Below are positions 41,662 to 50,500 of a stretch of 53,536 nt of DNA, one piece after another. The translations under genes were made by a program, and so were the position numbers. The notes below the pieces were generated by a model. It was not told the origin of the DNA. It saw nothing but the letters and a program-made list of their open reading frames with translations, and made no database searches. The DNA comes from Fibrobacter sp. (GTDB lineage Bacteria > Fibrobacterota > Fibrobacteria > Fibrobacterales > Fibrobacteraceae). Numbering within the stretch: position 1 is the first letter of the stretch; each line of letters starts with the position of its first letter. The stretch is taken from positions 1-53,536 of the forward strand of contig JAFXLS010000075.1 of NCBI GenBank assembly GCA_017530965.1, written 5' to 3'.

Positions 41662-43494
41662 TTAGTCTTCTTCGGCCGGGCGCTTGGAGAGCTGCTTACG
41701 CTTGATCGGGTCGAGCTCGGTCTTGCGCAGGCGCAGCACTTCCGGTGTGACTTCGATGCATTCGTCTTCGTTGATGAAGGTGACGCATTCTTCCAAAGTC
41801 AGGCGGCGGTACGGAGTCAGCTGAATCATGTCGTCGGCAGACTTGGAACGCATGTTGGTAAGGTGCTTACCCTTGGTCACGTTCACGATGATGTCGACGT
41901 CGCGGTTGTGTTCACCCACGATCATGCCCGGATAAACTTCAGCACCCGGTCCGATGATGAGGTAACCGCGGTCTTCCAGGTTGGAAAGAGCATAGCTTGC
42001 AGCTTCACCCGGTTCCTTGGCAATGAGTACGCCGTTCACGCGGGCCGGAATTTCGCCCTTGTACGGTTCGTAGTCCTTGAAGATGGACTGGCTGATGGCG
42101 TAACCCTTGGAGAGGGAAAGGAGCTTCGGACGGATACCGATAAGGCCACGGCTCGGAACGAGGTATTCGAGAGTCACGCGGTCGTTTTCATCGGTGGTCA
42201 TGTTGACCATTTCGCCCTTACGGGTGTTGATTTCCTGGATGCAGGCGCCGCTGAATTCGTTCGGTACTTCGACCTTGAATTCTTCGATCGGTTCGAGGAG
42301 CTTGCCGTTTTCGTCGTTCTTGAAAATCACCTGCGGAGAACCGATGGTGAATTCATAGAGTTCACGACGCATGTTTTCGACGAGGATGGTGAGGTGCAGA
42401 ATGCCACGGCCAGACACCTTGAAGGTAGAAGCGCCGTCGACCTTTTCGACCAAGAGGGCGGGGTCTGCCATGTGGGCGCGTTCCAAGCGTTCCTGGAGCT
42501 GGTTACCCGTCATGAACTTTCCACCGTACTTACCGGCCAAGGGCGAGGTGTTCACGGTGAAGAGCATAGAAATAGTCGGCGGGTCAATATGGATGCGGGG
42601 GAGATGCACCGGATTGTTCGTCGAAGAAAGGGTATCACCGATGTCGAAGTTGTCGAGACCGGCGATCAAGATGATGTCGCCCGGACCAGCTTCTTCGATC
42701 GGCTGCGGAGTCAGGCCTTCGTAGCGCAGAATCTTCTGGATACGGATGTTCTTGACCTTCCCGTCGGTCATAGCCTGGGCAACGGTCATGTTCGGCTTGA
42801 AGGTACCCTGCTGCACGCGGCCCACGGCCAAGCGGCCAAGGAAGCCCGAGTATTCGAGGGAGGCAATCTGCAGAAGCGGTTCTGCATTCGGATCGCCCTT
42901 CGGGGCCGGGATGCGTTCGATAATCTTGTCCATCAAAATGTGGAAGTCGCCATCGGGGTCTTCCATTTCGGCCTTGCAGATGCCCTTACGGCCAGAACCG
43001 AACACCTTGTCGAAGTCCAGCTGCTGTTCGTTGGCGTCAAGTTCGCAGAACAGGTCGAACACCTTGTCGAGGGCGCCGTGCGGGTTACAGCCGTCACGGT
43101 CGATCTTGTTCACGACCACGATAGGAATAAGTCCCATTTCAAGGGCCTTCTGGGTCACGAAGCGGGTCTGAGCCATGGGGCCTTCGAAGGCGTCCACCAC
43201 CAGAATCACGCCGTCCACCGTACCCAGAACGCGTTCCACCTGGCCGCCGAAGTCGGCGTGCCCCGGGGTATCGACGATGTTCACGCGATAGCCCTTGTAC
43301 ATGACGCTCGTGTTCTTGGAAAGGATGGTGATGCCGCGTTCACGTTCCAGGTTGTCGGAGTCCATCACGCGTTCGTTCACTTCTTCGTTTTCGTGGAAGG
43401 TTCCGCACTGCTTGAGGAGCTGGTCCACCAGGGTAGTCTTACCGTGGTCAACGTGGGCGATAATGGCGACGTTTCTGATTTTAGATGTATCCAT
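41662..43494 (-). CDS. typA: GTPase TypA/BipA
   Basis: TypA is a ribosome-associated translational GTPase related to EF-G, needed for ribosome assembly at stress or low temperature. The 610-residue protein has G1 AHVDHGKTT, switch [19 protein letters not shown]4 [13 protein letters not shown]-like domains II, III and V, and the C-terminal TypA-specific domain ([21 protein letters not shown] region; here LTPYRRL). Length matches the family (about 605-615). AAGAG lies before the ATG. It is monocistronic and divergent from the receiver-like gene. Confidence 0.97.
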   Translation of the reverse strand: MDTSKIRNVAIIAHVDHGKTTLVDQLLKQCGTFHENEEVNERVMDSDNLERERGITILSKNTSVMYKGYRVNIVDTPGHADFGGQVERVLGTVDGVILVVDAFEGPMAQTRFVTQKALEMGLIPIVVVNKIDRDGCNPHGALDKVFDLFCELDANEQQLDFDKVFGSGRKGICKAEMEDPDGDFHILMDKIIERIPAPKGDPNAEPLLQIASLEYSGFLGRLAVGRVQQGTFKPNMTVAQAMTDGKVKNIRIQKILRYEGLTPQPIEEAGPGDIILIAGLDNFDIGDTLSSTNNPVHLPRIHIDPPTISMLFTVNTSPLAGKYGGKFMTGNQLQERLERAHMADPALLVEKVDGASTFKVSGRGILHLTILVENMRRELYEFTIGSPQVIFKNDENGKLLEPIEEFKVEVPNEFSGACIQEINTRKGEMVNMTTDENDRVTLEYLVPSRGLIGIRPKLLSLSKGYAISQSIFKDYEPYKGEIPARVNGVLIAKEPGEAASYALSNLEDRGYLIIGPGAEVYPGMIVGEHNRDVDIIVNVTKGKHLTNMRSKSADDMIQLTPYRRLTLEECVTFINEDECIEVTPEVLRLRKTELDPIKRKQLSKRPAEED

Positions 43495-43594
43495 AATGGC
43501 TCTTTTGATTGACGTTTATTTTTGCGCGCAAATTTAGAAATTATAGCCGATTATGGCAATGTTTTGGGGTCAAGTTTACTATATTTGGGCTACT

Positions 43595-44050
43595 ATGGCA
43601 AAAGAACTCGACAATTTTGACGATGAAGAAATGGACGAAGCCGCCCTCGAGAAGTTTGATTCCGAGGACTCCCTTGCCCAGACTCCTGTGGTCCGTGATT
43701 ATAGCGACCGCCGTATCCTGATTTGGGAAGAAGACGATTCCCATCGCGAAGCTTGCCTGACCGTGTTGACAGACCTTTTGGTGGGTGCTACCATCAAGGC
43801 TGTAAAGACCGAGGCCGAAGCCCAGGAACAGCTGGAAAACGACGACTGGGACACCTTCGTTGTCGATTTCTACACCGAAGGCGTTTCCGCAAGCGACTTC
43901 ATCAAGAGCGCGAACAACTATCCGGGTTCCATTCTGGTGGCCCTGAACATGGGTCCGCTGACTCTTGCCGAAGAACGCGATCCGGCCCGCACAGAATTAC
44001 TGCGCAGGCTGTTCGACGTTGAACGCGCCAATACGCAGATTCACGCTTAA
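43595..44050 (+). CDS. Receiver-like (REC-fold) protein, unknown
   Basis: The 151-residue protein has an acidic N-terminal region (about 1-35, DNFDDEEMDEAALEKF) and then about 110 residues that follow a CheY-like pattern: ILIWEEDDSHREAC (acidic pocket), TFVVDFYTE with the candidate phosphoacceptor Asp, SILVALN, and a final helix. I could not find the conserved Lys of true receivers, so it may be a pseudo-receiver. No output domain is present. The start at 43595 is preferred over ATGs upstream because TATATT (43580-43585) lies 9 nt before it. It ends on TTAA shared with the next, opposing gene. Confidence 0.6.
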   Translation: MAKELDNFDDEEMDEAALEKFDSEDSLAQTPVVRDYSDRRILIWEEDDSHREACLTVLTDLLVGATIKAVKTEAEAQEQLENDDWDTFVVDFYTEGVSASDFIKSANNYPGSILVALNMGPLTLAEERDPARTELLRRLFDVERANTQIHA

Positions 44051-45282
44051 TTACAGAAATTCAGTTCGCCCGGAGTGGGAACCGTAAGGCACCACGCCGA
44101 GGAGTCCGAACGTACTTTCCAGCGGTCAATGTTCAGTTGGCCGCTTTGATTGTATTTACTCGAACCTAACGCGGGCACCACATTGGTGTGCAGCGAGTCG
44201 GTGGCGTTGGCGTAGTACAGGGAATCCAGGGTGATTCCGTCACATTGCAAAATGATGCTCCCTTTGCTGTTGGTCATGTCGCTCCAGCCGTCGGTGTTCA
44301 CGTATTCTGCCGGGGTCTTTTCGGAGGTGGCATCGCCTAAGACCATGACCTCTCCCGGCAAGATTTCGCTGGTGGTGAGGTTATAGCGCTTGAGTGTGTT
44401 GGAACTGGTAATCCCTAAAACGCAGTCGTCCAAAAGCAATGTGTCGATAGTCCCGTTGTAAATCTCGACGAATTCGTATTGTGCCGAGTCCTTGGCGGGG
44501 GCGGCGAAGTATTCCGTAATCAGCAAGTTGTCTGCTTGAGGTTTTCGGAATCCGGACCGGAGTGACAGCGTGATTTCGACGTGGCGCTCCTCTGCGGTCT
44601 TGATGCCCAAGGCGACTTTGCTGCGGAGGGCGTTCAGCGTGAGGTCGGGTACGGGGCTATCTTCGGTGAGCAGGAATTTGTCACTTAAACTATAGATGGC
44701 TTTCCCTGTAGAATCGAGGAGGGATATTTGTACATCGTATTCTACGCCGAGTTTGAGCATGCCGCTCTTGAAGTAGATTTTCCCGGTGGATTCTTCCATG
44801 GGGATTTCGTAACGGTCGCTTTTGGAGGTGAGCGTCATGGTGCCGCCCACAATCCCGCTTTCGTTCTTGAGCCCGGTGGGAACTTCTACCAAGACAAATC
44901 CTACGATAGGATGCATCTGGATGGAAATGTTCTCTGTGGATCCGGCTTCCAGCTTGGTGGTCAGTTCGCCCATTTGCATCAATGCCCCGTTGGCATAAAT
45001 CTTAGCCTTGAAAGACCAGTTGTCGCTGGGGAAAAGATCCATGTTGAAAAGGGCGCTGTCGGCTGGGTGCACGTAGTGGAGCGTATCTGCTCCGTAGCAG
45101 TCCAGTACCAGGCTATCTAACAGCGGGGGTGTGCTGTATTGCAGCCGGAGGGCGACGGATGCATGTTCCGAGTTGTTGATGACGGCGTTGGTTTCGTGGG
45201 TTTCGCTGCCACAGTTCCAGAGGGCGAATGCGCAAAGGAGAGAGGTGGCCATGGTTGCATATTTTGTTTTAATAGGACTCAT
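44047..45282 (-). CDS. Lipoprotein with lamin-tail domain
   Basis: The 411-residue product has a lipoprotein signal ending FALWNC (lipobox) and then an unclassified beta-rich part (about 30-250). The C-terminal region (about 275-400) looks like a lamin-tail (LTD) domain: LLITEYFAAPAKD, YEFVEIYNGTIDTLLL, LPGEVMVLGDA and the terminal PTPGELNFCN. LTDs occur in bacterial surface proteins and extracellular nucleases. GGAGG lies 5 nt before the ATG at 45282; an in-frame extension to 45345 is unlikely. The gene ends convergently with the receiver-like gene on shared TTAA. Confidence 0.75.
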   Translation of the reverse strand: MSPIKTKYATMATSLLCAFALWNCGSETHETNAVINNSEHASVALRLQYSTPPLLDSLVLDCYGADTLHYVHPADSALFNMDLFPSDNWSFKAKIYANGALMQMGELTTKLEAGSTENISIQMHPIVGFVLVEVPTGLKNESGIVGGTMTLTSKSDRYEIPMEESTGKIYFKSGMLKLGVEYDVQISLLDSTGKAIYSLSDKFLLTEDSPVPDLTLNALRSKVALGIKTAEERHVEITLSLRSGFRKPQADNLLITEYFAAPAKDSAQYEFVEIYNGTIDTLLLDDCVLGITSSNTLKRYNLTTSEILPGEVMVLGDATSEKTPAEYVNTDGWSDMTNSKGSIILQCDGITLDSLYYANATDSLHTNVVPALGSSKYNQSGQLNIDRWKVRSDSSAWCLTVPTPGELNFCN

Positions 45283-45394
45283 ATTACCTCCATTTGGTTG
45301 AGTGGTCCTATTTATTAACACGCTAAAATTGAAAAAACAGTTCAAAAAACACCCCTCTTTTGGAGGAACGTCTATGTAAAATTATTTTACGGTT

Positions 45395-45862
45395 CTACAG
45401 CTTCAGAGCTTTTTGCCCGTTCTGCTTGCGGTTCCCTTGCAGCTTGGTGGCGCAGGCCTTGTCCTGTCGCAAAATTTTCACCAGGGCGCTGGGAGTCAGG
45501 TTGAAAGCTGCCGCAGCCGCCTTGGTGTCGCCGTTCTTGGAGGCCATGATGTCGAATACGTGGGCGACAAACAGCGGGAACAGCGCATTGCTGGGTTGCA
45601 GGTGGCCATTGCTCCCCGGAAAGGGCATTTCGGGGTTTGCGGGGGCTTCGCGGACTTGCAGGGCCAGGGCCATTTGCATTCTGTGTAATGCATGCACCTT
45701 GTTTTCGTGAGCGCTCCTGCCTTCGCAGGATTTGATTTCTAAATTGAATTCACGTAAACCGAGTAGAACTCCCGTGTTGGTCTTGTTGCGGTGCTGACCG
45801 CCGGGGCCCGACCCTTGAAAACCCTTGAGGGTGCAGGCACGGAGCAGTTCGTCCAGCGTCAT
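45395..45862 (-). CDS. Peptide chain release factor-like (GGQ) protein
   Basis: The 155-residue protein has the RF-1-type catalytic loop FQGSGPGGQHRNKTNTGV, where GGQ performs peptidyl-tRNA hydrolysis in the ribosomal A site. It lacks codon-recognition domains, like ArfB (YaeJ)/ICT1. The C-terminal part is unlike ArfB: a helical segment with DTKAAAAAFNLTPSALVKIL resembling an HTH and then a basic tail (LQGNRKQNGQKALKL). It may rescue stalled ribosomes. An upstream in-frame ATG at 45886 would add MHRDTYLK and overlap the opposing start codon. No Shine-Dalgarno supports either start. Confidence 0.8.
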   Translation of the reverse strand: MTLDELLRACTLKGFQGSGPGGQHRNKTNTGVLLGLREFNLEIKSCEGRSAHENKVHALHRMQMALALQVREAPANPEMPFPGSNGHLQPSNALFPLFVAHVFDIMASKNGDTKAAAAAFNLTPSALVKILRQDKACATKLQGNRKQNGQKALKL

Positions 45863-45880
45863 TTTTAAATAGGTATCGCG

Positions 45881-46600
45881 ATGCATACACTTAAAAATAC
45901 AATTGTTATGGCCCTTGCGATTGGGGCGTGCACTTTCTTTTCGGCCTGTGCGGGCTCTTCTGCAAAAAACGATGCAGGCTCTGGTGAATCTGCCGAAGTC
46001 AAGAATGAAAAGGTGGTGCTTCAGGAATCCGATAAGCAGGCCATGCTCGAAACCATGTTCAAGGAATTCTTGGTCGCCATTCGTCAGGATACGCCCGCCG
46101 AAGATCTCTATGCCATGATGACGGATTCTTCGGAATACTGGCTGGATACGTTGGAAAATCACGCAAGAGTGTATACGCCCGAAGACTTGGATACCTGCCA
46201 GTTCTACGAAGTCTATTCCATTTTGCTGTACCGCCTTTATGAACGTGAACACCTGTGGCAGGTGGCCGAAGACCGCATGCTTTGGCTGTATATGTCGAAG
46301 GCGGGAATTATGCGTAACTTTACCAAGCTGAAACTGGGCCCCATGAAGGTCAAGAACGACCGTGGAAGCATTGGTCTTGCGAAGAGTCCCGAAGTGCCTA
46401 TCATGATTTTTGAATGGGACGACAAGTCCTGGAAATTGGACCTGGTCGAAACGGTACCCCTGATTACGAAGGGTATCGAAGCCACTGCAGTCAAGAAGAG
46501 CTGGAGCAACAAGAAATTGGCTCTCTACTGGCTGGACCGCGAATACCATATGACGTATTCGAGACTTGATGATTCCCTTTGCGAACCCATTGGCTTCTAG
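45881..46600 (+). CDS. Predicted lipoprotein, unknown function
   Basis: The 239-residue product has a signal peptide with lipobox FFSAC (Cys23) and a polar linker (AGSSAKNDAGSGESAEV), followed by a mixed alpha/beta domain of about 190 residues rich in Trp and Tyr (YWLDTLENHARVYTPEDL, WLYMSKAGIMRNFTKLKLG). I recognise no family. Its predicted ATG (45881) overlaps the possible upstream ATG (45886) of the opposing GGQ gene in ATGCAT. AGG is 9 nt upstream. It is followed 5 nt later by another secreted orphan. Confidence 0.7.
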   Translation: MHTLKNTIVMALAIGACTFFSACAGSSAKNDAGSGESAEVKNEKVVLQESDKQAMLETMFKEFLVAIRQDTPAEDLYAMMTDSSEYWLDTLENHARVYTPEDLDTCQFYEVYSILLYRLYEREHLWQVAEDRMLWLYMSKAGIMRNFTKLKLGPMKVKNDRGSIGLAKSPEVPIMIFEWDDKSWKLDLVETVPLITKGIEATAVKKSWSNKKLALYWLDREYHMTYSRLDDSLCEPIGF

Positions 46601-46605
46601 TGGTA

Positions 46606-47484
46606 ATGATGAATTTTTCGAAGATCGTTCTTGCTGTTTTAGTTTGTTTGTACTCTGGGCTCTGGGCTGCTCCCAAGGGTAAGCCTTATACGGCTGGCTC
46701 TGCAAAGGTGATGGGTGCTGTTGATTCCAAGAAACCCTTTAGTGGAGACCGGCTTTTTGCGACGCTGGATTCCGTAGGCGGTACAGGAACCTGGATGGAA
46801 TGGGATGTCAATGGCGTCAAGGATCCATCGCTGATGGAAATTCTAGATCCCATGCTTAAGAGCGCGAATAAGCCAGAAATGGTCTGGGTGATTACGGAAC
46901 GTTCGAAGCCTCTTGCGGCTGTCCTTTTGCCAAAGGGCAGTGGCGAAACGATCCTGTTTTATGAGCTGACGTCTTTAGACGCAAAGCCTGTTCCTTTGTC
47001 TATCAATCCGGTTCTTCGCCCAGAAGTTGTTTTTAGGGATTATAGGCAGGTTTCCGAGACAGAATATGTCCACCGGGATAAGGACAACTTGAAGGTGAAA
47101 TTGCTCCCGTCGGGAATGATTTTTTCGTATGACAAGAAAGGCGATGAACCCCTTTACATGGTAAAGGATTATGCTTCGAAGACCCTTGACGAAAAGGCCT
47201 CTATCTTGACAGACTACGAAGACTATTTCAAGTACGAATATTCGCTCATGCTCAGGGCCTTTGTACAGTCGGTTAGGGGCGTGTTCAATTGGCAGCCGTG
47301 GCATTGGTATATGTCGGCTTGGAATTCCAAGTGGATGCTTAAGCGTTCTGAGTTGGAAGCGATTCTTGTACGCGGGGTGGCTCCTTCGTTTTTCAGGCTT
47401 TTCAAGGCTTCTACGGCGGCCGGAGAAACAGTTGAATTCCGCACCAATGGAAATGGCTATTCGGAACTGGAAATTCGTCACTAA
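46606..47484 (+). CDS. Secreted protein, unknown function
   Basis: The 292-residue product has a signal peptide (MMNFSKIVLAVLVCLYSGLWAAP) and no lipobox. The rest is a soluble alpha/beta protein, with motifs such as TLDSVGGTGTWMEWDVNG and KYEYSLMLRAFVQSVRGVFNWQPWHWYMSAW. I recognise no family. It lies 5 nt after the lipoprotein gene, and together they probably form an operon. An in-frame extension to 46579 would overlap the previous gene and lose the signal peptide, so I reject it. Confidence 0.65.
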   Translation: MMNFSKIVLAVLVCLYSGLWAAPKGKPYTAGSAKVMGAVDSKKPFSGDRLFATLDSVGGTGTWMEWDVNGVKDPSLMEILDPMLKSANKPEMVWVITERSKPLAAVLLPKGSGETILFYELTSLDAKPVPLSINPVLRPEVVFRDYRQVSETEYVHRDKDNLKVKLLPSGMIFSYDKKGDEPLYMVKDYASKTLDEKASILTDYEDYFKYEYSLMLRAFVQSVRGVFNWQPWHWYMSAWNSKWMLKRSELEAILVRGVAPSFFRLFKASTAAGETVEFRTNGNGYSELEIRH

Positions 47485-47524
47485 GGTTTAAATCTGGACT
47501 CCCGCTATTTGCTATTTTAGAAAC

Positions 47525-50500
47525 GTGAAGCCCAAAGTACTTATAACTCTATTTGTGGCCCTGGGAGCGGTATGCTCGTTTGCCCGGGTGGTCGAAGATT
47601 CCAAGAGCCGTTTTGTCTTGGACGATGTTGTCGTTGAATCCAGTGTTCACTCCTGTCTTGATGAAAAAGATCGGGGAGGCGTTTTCCTGCCTGAAAATGC
47701 CGCTTACCTGGATGGCAATTCGGTTCCGTTCCGCTATTATCGTGTTGCTCTCCCGAATAATCAAAAGCCCAATGTTTCGTTGACCGATTCTAAGGTGGTT
47801 CCTCTGGGAAAATCCTTGTGTAAGGGTGGCCCCGGCGGTGCTAAAGATTCCTTGCGCATTCTGCCCTTGGATGTTTCTGTTCCGTATATGCGCGATGGCC
47901 TCTGGATGACAGATATTCGCGTACCCCTTTACATCAAGAGCGGTTCCTCGGTATCCCTTCGCGAAAAATTTCGCCTGAAGGTGCAGTTCAATGGTTCTAA
48001 GAATGGTGTCAACCCTGGCAAGCGTGTGCTTTCCAAGGTGGTAAACCCTGTGGCTGCCTCCCGATTTGGGACTTCCCGGGCGAAATCCTTCAGGGCGCTG
48101 CGCAAAGAAGCCGATGGAATAAGTGATGTCTCGTTCCTGGCCAGATTCCAGGTGGGTGACAAGGGCGACAAGAGCATGTCTAGCTTTAGCGAAGACGGCT
48201 TGTATGCGGTTCCCTTTAGCGAAATTCGCACTTCGCTTTTGCAGTGGCAGCGTCAGGATTCCCTGGATGGTATTCCTGTAGATAAGATTTGTCTCTATGG
48301 TGCATCGCCGGATACTTTGGCCGATATGGGCCCCGGTGCAAGCGAACGGAATCCTAACCAGATTTTTGAAATCCCCATCGAGGTCCGTGACCATACTCCC
48401 GGAGGCAGCAGCCCCGACGGTATTTTTAACGAAGGCGACTCCCTGATTTTTGTGGGTTATGGCAATGCTTTCTGGAAGCGCTGCGACCGCGAAGACCCCT
48501 TCTTTATCAATGGGAAAATGGACTATTTCCATTCCTATTCCCCTTATTCCTTTTACCAGAAGTTCTTGTTTGGTTATAAGAAATCGGGCAAGGGACTTCG
48601 CCTGAGTCAAAGCGTTCCTACGCCTTCGGCTAGCGGAAAAAATGTCACTTGGATGCGTTATGCCCGAGCCGAAAAGGATGCTCTCTTGCGCGATACCTAT
48701 TTCGGAAAGGCTCTTGACTGGGAAAGGGCGACCGGTAAGGAATGGTTCTGGAAATGGCATAGCCGTATGGAAACCACCAGAATTTCTTTCTCTGCCGAAG
48801 AAGTCAAGGAAACCGTCAATATGCCGGGAATGGTTCCGGGTGGCAAGCAGTATGTGGCGGTGTCTTTCTTCCCCCATCGTTCCGTATGGGCGAGTTCAGC
48901 TGTGGATTTGAACGACCAGCCTGACAATTTGACGCTTTCTCAAGAAAGTTATGCTACGCGCATGGATTCGATCATGTTCGCCATGGAAGTGAACGGAAAT
49001 CGCATTGAACGTTCCGAAACGACGCTCATTCCTGGAGGCAACTTCCGCATCGACAATCCCGGATTCATTGAGAAAAACAATCAGTATGTCTTGGAATTGC
49101 TCCCTAACGATAGACAGTTTGACCGATTTGACGGCTTTACGATTGCATACCAGTGGAACCCCGTCGTGGATTCTGCGGAATGGCTTTTGCCGGGCGGTTC
49201 TGTCTCGGGTATTATCAATGTCCCTGTCCCCTCCAAGACAAAGGTCATGAAGTTCTCGAATATGAGACCGGTGGGATTCCTCAATGCTTCGGGGGCTGTT
49301 GCGAAGGATAGCATTGCTGCTGGTGAAGATGTCAGGTATCTGGCCGTTCGGGAGAAAGTTTATCGCTCGGGCCTGACGGTGGAAGGCTTGCCTGCTTATG
49401 GCAGTGGGGTATTGTCGGATTTGTCTAGGCCCAATTCGAAGTTAGAATACTTGATTATCTCTCCTAACGAATTCATCGAATCGGCTAAGGTCTTGGCGGA
49501 ATTCCGTAATGACGGCTCTGCCGTGGGAACATTCCCCACATCGGTGGTTGCTCTCGAAGATATTTACAACCGCTATACGGCAGGCCGCGTGTCGCCGGTG
49601 GCAGTCCGTAACTACATTGCCTATGTCTATTCCGTGTGTCCGAATTTCAAGTATGTGTTGCTTGTGGGCGCCGGTAATTTTGATTACCGTGGCTTCGATA
49701 GCAAATTGGCGACTTCCTATTTCCCGCCCTTCGAAAAAGAAGACGGTGTGTATGAAGACTTCTTCGGTGTCCTTGATTCCGGCGAAGTGGTTCAGTATGG
49801 TGAATACGATTTGGATGTAGCGGTGGGCCGACTGCCCATTGCTTCGGTGACCGAATTTGCGGACTATATCGAAAAGGCGAAGGATTACGAAAAGAAAGGT
49901 GTCATGGATTATTCCGACTGGCGTGCAACGATGTTGCATACGGCTGACGATGCCAAGAATAGCGGCGTAGAAGATAAGACAAAGCATACCTGGTATCAGG
50001 AAACCCTTGTGCAGGCCATTGACAAAATGGCTGAAGTCAAGGGTGAACGCTGGAACTTCAAGAAGATTTACCTTTTGGATTATGCCGAAGATGCTGCGGG
50101 TCAAAAGAAGGATGCTGCCGAAGACTTTATCAATGTCTTGAATCAGGGCGCCTTGTTTACGACCTACTTTGGCCACGGCTCCAAGACGGACTGGGCTAGT
50201 GAAGGCCTCTTGAAGCCCAGCTATCTTGCAAAACTTTCGAACAGGGGACGTTATACCATTCTGGGATCTTTCTCTTGTACGGTGGGCCGATTTGATGAAG
50301 GCAATGCGCGCTCCCTTTCTGAAGAATTCCTGTTGGCACCGAGGGCGGGTTCCATTGTGTCTGTTGGAGCCTCCCGTGAAACCTTTGCGGATTACAATTC
50401 GAATTTCGGAACGGACCTTTTGTTGAATGCTTTGATGGAAAACGGCGAAACCATTGGCATGGCGATGCTCAAAACCAAAAGATCTGCAAGCATGACTTAT

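Noticed and set aside
41629..43512. 627-codon open frame on the plus strand, opposite typA
   Set aside because: TypA on the minus strand has every GTPase motif; the opposite frame is open because of codon bias only.
45863..46705. Long N-terminal extension of the GGQ protein
   Set aside because: The extra 280 residues run antisense through the lipoprotein gene and show no domain; the RF-1 region begins after 45862.
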